A DNA stretch of 35,893 nucleotides from Kiritimatiellales bacterium (lineage in GTDB: Bacteria; Verrucomicrobiota; Kiritimatiellia; Kiritimatiellales; Pontiellaceae), in assembly GCA_003246265.1 (NCBI GenBank), contig QKAU01000023.1, positions 1 through 35,893 on the forward strand, read 5' to 3'. Below are positions 30,718-35,893 of this stretch, piece by piece. The notes below the pieces were generated by a model. It worked only from the letters and a program-made list of their open reading frames with translations, was not told the DNA's origin and searched no databases. The position numbers and the translations under genes are program-made. Within the stretch, counting starts at the first letter, position 1; every line of letters starts with the position of its first letter.

Positions 30718-32799
30718 CTACAGCTCCTGCGCGATGCGTTCGACGAGGAACGCTTCGATCGTATCGCCGACATCGAAGTTGGTGAAGTTGTCTGGACGGA
30801 TCCCGCACTCCTGCCCCTGGCGCACTTCGGCCGCGTCGTTCTGGAAACGCTTGAGCGATCCGATCGCGCCTTCGAACAGGATGTCGCGGCCATGCTTGAT
30901 GCGGATGCGCGCCTTCGCGGTAACGCGCCCACTCATCACCATGCAGCCGGCGATCTTGCTCTTGCGGCTCAGCTCGAACACCTCGCGGATCTCCGCCTCG
31001 CCGATCACCTGCTCGCGCAGTTCCGGCTCCAGCAGGCCCTTCATGGCATTCTCCACATCCTCGATCAATTCGTAGATGATGCTGTAGAGGCGGATCTCCA
31101 CGCCTTCGCGCTTCGCCTCCGCGTTCGCCCCGCTCTCCTTGCCGGTGTGGAACCCGAGGATGATCGCATCCGACGCGCTCGCGAGCATCACGTCGTTGAC
31201 CGTGATGTTGCCCACGTCGCAGGAGAGGATGTTGATCTCGACCTTCTCGCTCTTGATCCCGCGCAAGGAATGCTCGATCGCCTCGATTGAACCCTGCACG
31301 TCGGCCTTGATGATGACGCGCAACTCCTTCTTCTCTTCGCCCTTGGCGCCGCCGAACAGGTCGTCGAGCGACATCTTCTTCGGGGCGGCGGCGCCGGCGA
31401 GCGCCTGCTTGCGCTCTTCGGCCTGCAGCTCTTCCGAGAGGGTCTTGGCTTCGCGGTCGCTGGCCAGCACCTGGAATTCGTCGCCGGCGCCCGGTACGTT
31501 GGTCAGGCCCAGGACCTTTACGGCGGTGGAGGGGCCGGCCGAGCGCACCTTGGTGCCCTGGTCGCTGATCAGCGCCTTGATGCGGCCCCAGTACTTGCCG
31601 CAGATCACGCTGTCGCCGACCTTCAGCGTGCCGCTCTTGACGAGCACGCTGGCCGTCGGCCCCATGCCCGGCTCCATCTGCGCCTCGACCACGAACCCAT
31701 GGGCCGGCTTGTTGGGGTTGGCCTTGAGTTCCATCATCTCCGCTTCCAGGATGATGCGTTCCAGCAGGCCGCTGATCCCCTCGCCGCTGATGGCGCTCAC
31801 CGGACAGCATCCGACCGCACCGCCCCAGTCCTCGACCGCGACATCGTACTCCTGCAACTGCTGCTTGAGGCGGTCGGGATTGGCGGTGCGCAGGTCCATC
31901 TTGTTCATGGCCACGATGATCGTCACCCCGGCCGCCTTGGCATGCTTGATCGCCTCGATGGTCTGCGGCATGACGCCGTCGTCGGCGGCCACCACCAGCA
32001 CGGCGATGTCCGTCAGGTTGGCGCCGCGGGCGCGCATGGCCGTGAAGGCCGCGTGGCCCGGCGTATCCAGGAAGGTGATCCGGTGGTCGTTGAGTTCGAC
32101 GGTATAGGCGCCGATATGCTGGGTGATGCCGCCGGACTCGCCCGCGACGACGCGGGTGTTGCGGATCTTGTCGAGCAGCGAGGTCTTGCCGTGGTCGACA
32201 TGGCCCATGAAGGTGACGACCGGCGGGCGCGGCATCAGGGCGTCGGGCGCGTCGGGCTCCTCCTCGATCTTGTGGACCTGGATCTTCTTGGCGGACGGCG
32301 CCGCCGGGGGCGCCTTCTTCTTCTCCTCCTTGCGGACCGTGAATCCATGCTTCTCGCCGATCTCCTTCGCGACCTTCAGGTCGATCTCCGCGTTGATGGA
32401 GGCGAAGACGTTCATCCGCATCAGCTCGGCGATCACCATGTTGGGCTTGAGGCCCATGCGTTCGGCGAACTCCTTGACGACGATCTTCGGCTTCTTGAGT
32501 TCGATGACGTTGGGCTCGGTCGCCTCCTCTTCCGCGCCGGTGGCGGGTTCCTCCGCCGGCACCGGCGCCGCGGCCGCTTCCGGCTCCGCAGGGGCGGCCG
32601 GTTCTTCGGCGGCGGGGGCGTTGTCGGAGCGCGCCTCCTCGATGGAGGCGTAGCCGAGCTCGTCGCAGACCTGTGCGATCTGCTCGCTGTTGAGTTCGGC
32701 GTCGAGGCCATCGACCTCGATGTCGATGTCCTGCAGGATCTGCAGCAGTTCGTCGGGGGAGACGCCTACGTCCCGGGCTGTATCGCGAAGAGTCATCAT
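30718..32799 (-). CDS. infB: Translation initiation factor IF-2
   Basis: A 693-residue GTPase that places initiator tRNA on the 30S subunit. The N-terminal part (1-185) is short, with an Ala/Glu/Pro-rich linker (60-97). The G domain has G1 GHVDHGKTS (199-207), DTPGH (245-249) and NKMD (299-302), followed by the usual C-terminal domains up to FLVERIAQEL. The start ATG at 32799 overlaps the nusA stop by 4 bases (ATGA), so translation is coupled. The operon ends here at a strong terminator, without the rbfA and truB genes that commonly follow. Confidence 0.98.
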   Translation of the reverse strand: MMTLRDTARDVGVSPDELLQILQDIDIEVDGLDAELNSEQIAQVCDELGYASIEEARSDNAPAAEEPAAPAEPEAAAAPVPAEEPATGAEEEATEPNVIELKKPKIVVKEFAERMGLKPNMVIAELMRMNVFASINAEIDLKVAKEIGEKHGFTVRKEEKKKAPPAAPSAKKIQVHKIEEEPDAPDALMPRPPVVTFMGHVDHGKTSLLDKIRNTRVVAGESGGITQHIGAYTVELNDHRITFLDTPGHAAFTAMRARGANLTDIAVLVVAADDGVMPQTIEAIKHAKAAGVTIIVAMNKMDLRTANPDRLKQQLQEYDVAVEDWGGAVGCCPVSAISGEGISGLLERIILEAEMMELKANPNKPAHGFVVEAQMEPGMGPTASVLVKSGTLKVGDSVICGKYWGRIKALISDQGTKVRSAGPSTAVKVLGLTNVPGAGDEFQVLASDREAKTLSEELQAEERKQALAGAAAPKKMSLDDLFGGAKGEEKKELRVIIKADVQGSIEAIEHSLRGIKSEKVEINILSCDVGNITVNDVMLASASDAIILGFHTGKESGANAEAKREGVEIRLYSIIYELIEDVENAMKGLLEPELREQVIGEAEIREVFELSRKSKIAGCMVMSGRVTAKARIRIKHGRDILFEGAIGSLKRFQNDAAEVRQGQECGIRPDNFTNFDVGDTIEAFLVERIAQEL

Positions 32800-33983
32800 T
32801 CTGCTATCTCACCATGTTCTTTCGTGTAGGCCGCTTCGGCGGCATGCCAGATGGTCCTTGCCTGCTCGGCGGAAATGCCCTCGATCGCCTCGAGGTCGGA
32901 ATGCTCCGCGGCAAGGATCCCCTCCAGGGTCAGGAAGCCCGAGAAGACCAGCTTCTCGGCCAGCTCCGCGCCGATGCCGTCGATGGCGGCCAGCTTGGTG
33001 ACGGCGGCGGCGACGCGCTCCTCGAAGCCCATGCTCTCCTCGTCCTTCTGGATGTCGACGCGCCAGCCGGTCAGCTTGGAGGTGAGCCGCGCGTTCTGCC
33101 CGCGCTTGCCGATCGCCAGCGAGAGCTGGTCGGGCTCGACGGTCACGGTGACGGTGCGGGTCTCCTCGTCGGCATCGACATGCTTCAGCCGCGCCGGCGC
33201 GAGGGCGTTCGTGATCAGCGTATGGATGTCCTCGCTCCACCGCACGATGTCGATCTTCTCGCCGGAGAGTTCGCGCACGATGTTCTTCACGCGCATGCCG
33301 CGCATGCCGACGCACGCCCCGACCGGGTCGACGCGCTCGTCGTGCGAGATCACCGCCACCTTGCTCCGGTAGCCGGCTTCGCGGGCGATGCCCTTGATCT
33401 CCATCGTGCCGTCGGCGATCTCCGACACCTCGAGTTCGAAGAGGCGGCGGACGAAGTCGGGATGGCTGCGCGAGAGGATGATTTCCGGGCCGCGCTCCTG
33501 CTCGCGCACCGCCAGGATCAGCGCGCGGACGCGCTCGCCGACCTCGTACTCCTCGATCGGCACGCGCTCCTTGGAGGGCATCAGCGCTTCGCCGTGCTCC
33601 AGCTCGACGATCACGTCGGAACGGTCGAAGCGCGCCACGGAACCGGTGATGATTTCGCCGACGCGGTCCTTGTATTCCTGGAAGAGCAGTTCCTTCTCCG
33701 CATTGCGGATCTTCTGCATGATGACCTGCTTGGCGGTCTGCGCGGCGATGCGCCCGAGGCGCGGCGGGGTGGTTTCGATCTCGGAGCCGTCGGACAGCTT
33801 CCTGTAGGCCTTGCGCTCGAAGGTTTTCCGGTCGATGGCGATGCGCAGCCCGTCGTCCTCCGCGCCGCTCTTCTCGGCCACGCCCTGCAGGGCCGCTTCG
33901 ATGGCGCGGATGATGACCTCGCGCTCGACGCCCCGCTCGCTTTCCATGTACTCCACCACGGCTTTCAGTTCTGCAGGATTCAT
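32796..33983 (-). CDS. nusA: Transcription termination/antitermination factor NusA
   Basis: A 395-residue protein that binds RNA polymerase and nascent RNA. An N-terminal polymerase-binding domain (about 1-130) is followed by S1 (about 133-200), KH1 (VGACVGMRGMRVKNIVREL) and KH2 (LSLAIGKRGQNARLTSKLTG), with a short helix-hairpin-helix C-terminal region (IDGIGAELAEKL, then IEGISAEQARTI). It lacks the second C-terminal acidic repeat of E. coli NusA. AAGGAG precedes the ATG at 33983. rimP, often found directly upstream, is missing; the 285-base gap to lemA (33984-34268) holds a terminator-like hairpin. Operon with infB. Confidence 0.97.
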   Translation of the reverse strand: MNPAELKAVVEYMESERGVEREVIIRAIEAALQGVAEKSGAEDDGLRIAIDRKTFERKAYRKLSDGSEIETTPPRLGRIAAQTAKQVIMQKIRNAEKELLFQEYKDRVGEIITGSVARFDRSDVIVELEHGEALMPSKERVPIEEYEVGERVRALILAVREQERGPEIILSRSHPDFVRRLFELEVSEIADGTMEIKGIAREAGYRSKVAVISHDERVDPVGACVGMRGMRVKNIVRELSGEKIDIVRWSEDIHTLITNALAPARLKHVDADEETRTVTVTVEPDQLSLAIGKRGQNARLTSKLTGWRVDIQKDEESMGFEERVAAAVTKLAAIDGIGAELAEKLVFSGFLTLEGILAAEHSDLEAIEGISAEQARTIWHAAEAAYTKEHGEIAE

Positions 33984-34030
33984 ACGCCTTCTCCTTGCTC
34001 AACCTTCAAATCAAATAACCAGGGCCCTAG

Positions 34031-34061
34031 AGAACAAAAGAGCGGGCATCGCCCACTCTTT
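34031..34061 (-). terminator. Terminator-like hairpin in the nusA leader
   Basis: On the minus strand AAAGAGTGGGC/GCCCGCTCTTT (34037-34061, 3-base loop, one G-U pair) is followed by TTGTTCT, about 47 bases before the nusA start. There is no minus-strand gene upstream that it would close, because the next gene, lemA, is divergent. It may therefore act as an attenuator in the nusA-infB leader. Confidence 0.6.
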
Positions 34062-34268
34062 AGCAGAGCCAAACTATCAACAGGCGAAGAAACCTACGCT
34101 TCCACCCCCCACCCGTCAAGCGGCAATCCGCCAAAATCCCGGAAGCCCTGCTCCGTCCGGCGGACCGGACCCATCGCAAACGCCGCGGTTCCAAAGCCCG
34201 CACCCTTTTGTAAGTGAAATGCCCGGCGGCATCCCCTACGATGCCGCTCGCTAACCAAGGAGAACCGG

Positions 34269-34859
34269 ATGATCGCACCACTTGCCCTGCTCGGAATCGT
34301 CGTCGCATTGCTCGTCTGGGTGGCCGGCACCTACAACGGCCTCGTCGCTCTGCGCAACCGCTTCAAGAATGCCTTCGCCCAGATCGACGTGCAGTTGAAG
34401 CGCCGCCACGACCTCATCCCCAACCTGGTCGAGACCGCCAAGGGGTACATGAAGCACGAGCGCGAAACCCTCGATGCCGTCATCCAGGCCCGCAACCAGG
34501 CCGCCGCGGCCGGCAAGGCCGCCGCGCTCAATCCCGGCGACCCCGGCGCCATGGCCGGCCTGCTCGGCGCAGAAGGGGCCCTGACCGGCGCGCTCGGCCG
34601 ACTCTTCGCCCTGGCCGAAGCCTACCCCGACCTCAAGGCCAACCAGAACATGATGCAGCTCTCCGGCGAGCTCGCCGCGACCGAAAACCGGATCGCCGCC
34701 GCGCGCCAGGACTACAACAACGCCGCCATGGCCTACAACACCCGCCGCGAAACCTTCCCGTCGAACATCGTGGCCAACACCTTCAACTTCTCCGCCGCCC
34801 TGCTCTTCGAGATCGAGGACGCTGCGCAGAAGGAGGCCCCGAAGGTCAGTTTCGCGTAG
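34269..34859 (+). CDS. lemA: LemA-family membrane protein
   Basis: A 196-residue protein with one N-terminal membrane helix (residues 3-20, LALLGIVVALLVWVAG) and a long helical domain facing the cytoplasm or periplasm depending on topology. Family motifs are clear: TYNGLVALRNRFKNAFAQIDVQLKRR, DLIPNLVETAKGYMKHE and ENRIAAARQDYNNAAMAYNT. AAGGAG is 6 bases before the ATG at 34269. In many bacteria lemA is followed by an M48 peptidase or TPM-domain (YgcG-like) gene; neither is present here, since the downstream stretch holds a decayed gene on the other strand. Molecular function remains uncertain. Confidence 0.95.
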   Translation: MIAPLALLGIVVALLVWVAGTYNGLVALRNRFKNAFAQIDVQLKRRHDLIPNLVETAKGYMKHERETLDAVIQARNQAAAAGKAAALNPGDPGAMAGLLGAEGALTGALGRLFALAEAYPDLKANQNMMQLSGELAATENRIAAARQDYNNAAMAYNTRRETFPSNIVANTFNFSAALLFEIEDAAQKEAPKVSFA

Positions 34860-34906
34860 CGCCCTCTCCTCTTCCTTAAGGGACCAGCGCACGCCGGACA
34901 TCCCGA

Positions 34907-35452
34907 TCAGTAGTTCAACGCCGCCCGATAGAACCGTTGCGTTCCGGTGGTGCCGCCATCGACGAAAAGGAACGGCGTTTGCGTGACATTGGTGGTATAG
35001 AGGGCCGTCCATTCCGCGTGGAGGTTCGGAGTGGTCTTGAACGTGTAGGTGAGCCCCGGCAGGAAGTGGAAGTTGCAGCTGAACTGCCCGTTCGCAACCT
35101 GGATTCCCGTTATCGGGACCGGGAGATCCAGCTTGAAATAGCGGATGTATTCAAACTGGGCTTCCGAGGGAAGGTAGGCATCGTCGATCTCGAACGTGTT
35201 GTATCCATTGATGAAGCCGAAGGATGACAACTAGATGTTCACATCCTGGTGTTCGATCGCCGTGGCATCATACACGTGGACCAACTGGCCGTCGCAATAG
35301 TAGCGCAGCTCGGCGGGGGTGAATTCGAGGCCGACCACATGGAACTCCGAGTTCAGGTCAGACGTGAACACCGGGTCTGTCCCCAATCGTATTTGAGGTG
35401 CCGGTTTCGGCTGAATCATTCCCGGATAACTGCTCCAGGCATATTCCTCCAA
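34907..35452 (-). pseudogene. Decayed GH16/concanavalin A-like glycan hydrolase (C-terminal part)
   Basis: Two adjacent open stretches lie in the same frame, split only by a TAG at 35231-35233. The upstream part ends in FHVVGLEFTPAELRYYCDGQ and DVNI, and the downstream part continues LSSFGF. In GH16 and related beta-jellyroll enzymes this strand reads NIWLS, so the TAG almost certainly replaces a TGG Trp codon. The C-terminal 85 residues resemble the small beta domain that ends in FYR on PVC-group secreted enzymes (LPGLTYTFKTTPNLHAEWTA). The 5' end is lost: a TAG lies at 35453-35455 and no coding pattern is seen beyond it. The catalytic ExDxxE segment is absent. Confidence 0.7.
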
Positions 35453-35455
35453 CTA

Positions 35456-35491
35456 GCGGCGGAAGCCGCCCCCCCTGCTCTAATAGGGGGG
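35456..35491. repeat. Two adjacent GC-rich hairpins at the pseudogene break
   Basis: GCGGC-GGAA-GCCGC (35456-35469) is a 5-bp stem with a GNRA-type loop. It is followed at once by a C-run (35469-35475) that can pair with GGGGGG (35486-35491) across a 10-base loop. The hairpins mark exactly where the GH16-like coding pattern stops. Confidence 0.45.
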
Positions 35492-35655
35492 TAGAAGGAA
35501 AATTCATTGAAGATCGTGGGTTCTACAGGCAAGCCGCTTGCTTGTTTTCCGGTGGGAGGAATCGGCGGCTGAAACGGGAAGAATCGAAGAAGGGAAACGA
35601 AACCCGCCGCGCTCCGGGGAGGAGGTGGCGATGAAGGAAAAACGCTACAATGTAC

Positions 35656-35693
35656 GGGCTGACCCCTCTTCCTACAAACTTCGGGGTCAGTCC
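35656..35693. repeat. REP-like inverted repeat next to the transposase
   Basis: GGGCTGACCCC (35656-35666) pairs with GGGGTCAGTCC (35683-35693), 11 bp with one G-U pair and a 16-base loop. The repeat touches the transposase stop codon. Palindromes with a GGGGTCAG/CTGACCCC core are typical partners of REP-associated tyrosine transposases. Confidence 0.6.
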
Positions 35694-35893
35694 TATAATT
35701 TGATATTTTTGATTTTCTGAAATTCAGTATATCCGCGCCCCCCCTTTCGGGAGGATTCCATCTTTTTCAATGATTCAGAAAGCGTGGTTGGAGTTCCCAT
35801 CCCAAGTCGCTTTTTTATCCATTCATTCCTGACACAGGTATGCTTCCGAACCAGCCATGCCAGCGCTGTTTTTTCCGGACTGCCTTTAATCTG
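35693..35893 (-). CDS. C-terminal part of a REP-associated (Y1-type) transposase, cut by the window edge
   Basis: Reading the minus strand from the right edge gives 66 open codons ending in TAG at 35693-35695. The sequence ALAWLVRKHTCVRNEWIKKR, then LGMGTPTTLSESLKKM, matches the helical C-terminal region of REP-associated tyrosine transposases, a domain in which a helix-turn-helix reads the REP hairpin. The N-terminal HUH nuclease part, with its His-x-His and Tyr, would lie beyond the window, so activity cannot be judged. The region is less GC-rich than its surroundings, which suits mobile DNA. Confidence 0.65.
   Translation of the reverse strand, partial: QIKGSPEKTALAWLVRKHTCVRNEWIKKRLGMGTPTTLSESLKKMESSRKGGRGYTEFQKIKNIKL

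Noticed and set aside
34062-34260. A tRNA gene (such as an initiator tRNA upstream of nusA in enterobacteria)
   Set aside because: No T-arm GTTCRAATC-type sequence or cloverleaf pairing was found on either strand of this gap.
35231-35455. UAG read as an amino acid, since two TAG codons interrupt the GH16-like frame
   Set aside because: Bcp, the secretin and LemA all end at TAG with normal C-termini, so UAG works as a stop here. Gene decay explains the interruption better.
35456-35491. Integron attC site
   Set aside because: The hairpins lack the paired core sites and no cassette genes or integrase are present.
35538-35720. A 60-codon plus-strand frame near the right edge
   Set aside because: It runs through the REP-like hairpin and opposite the transposase C-terminus, and its translation shows no recognisable pattern.

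Overview
The window is GC-rich, densely packed bacterial DNA, apparently chromosomal. The gene content points to the Planctomycetes-Verrucomicrobia-Chlamydiae (PVC) group, most plausibly a Kiritimatiellota- or Verrucomicrobiota-type organism. The main reason is a four-gene locus laid out like the Akkermansia Amuc_1098-1101 pilus genes. Supporting signs are exported SHD1-domain proteins, a decayed GH16-like glycan hydrolase with a PVC-style C-terminal domain, and a lysine/alanine-rich histone H1-like protein. This placement is inference; no rRNA or tRNA gene was seen.

Layout. 1-5.2 kb: the end of a BamA/TamA-type outer-membrane barrel, an AraC-type regulator divergent from a DUF1254/DUF1214 exported protein, an AqpZ-type aquaporin and a Bcp-type peroxiredoxin with two plausible starts. 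5.2-7.2 kb: an amtB-glnK nitrogen operon with a sigma54-like promoter candidate and palindromes upstream. 7.2-9.5 kb: a PtsP (EI-Ntr) protein with its own promoter. 9.6-12.9 kb: the most unusual gene, a single 1108-residue chain joining a branched-chain-type 2-oxoacid dehydrogenase E1 alpha and E1 beta, a lipoyl domain and a complete FabH-type ketosynthase III. 13-17 kb: accessory exported proteins (a TPR remnant, two SHD1 paralogues, a small Cys-rich secreted protein, an MsrB-peroxiredoxin lipoprotein) and an HNH nuclease. 17.1-18.8 kb: a D-lactate dehydrogenase-like gene and a DnaQ-like exonuclease ending in a sliding-clamp motif.

18.9-30.1 kb is an almost continuous minus-strand run. In transcription order it is nrdR, unknown, lnt, prfB, exported unknown, trpC, pilM/N fusion, Amuc_1100-like, Amuc_1099-like, secretin. 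Several 4-base ATGA overlaps and a strong terminator after the secretin support partial co-transcription. 30.2-34.0 kb holds a histone H1-like gene with its own promoter and terminator, then nusA-infB, which has a terminator-like hairpin in its leader and a strong terminator at its end. 34.3-35.9 kb holds lemA, a GH16-like pseudogene with a Trp-to-stop change, and the C-terminal part of a REP-associated (Y1-type) transposase running off the right edge next to a REP-like hairpin.

How the genes relate: amtB-glnK and ptsP both fit nitrogen and carbon sensing. The E1-lipoyl-KASIII fusion would couple decarboxylation of branched 2-oxoacids to initiation of branched-chain fatty acids. The pilus locus supplies secretin, inner-membrane and actin-like platform parts, but no pilin or ATPase is visible here.
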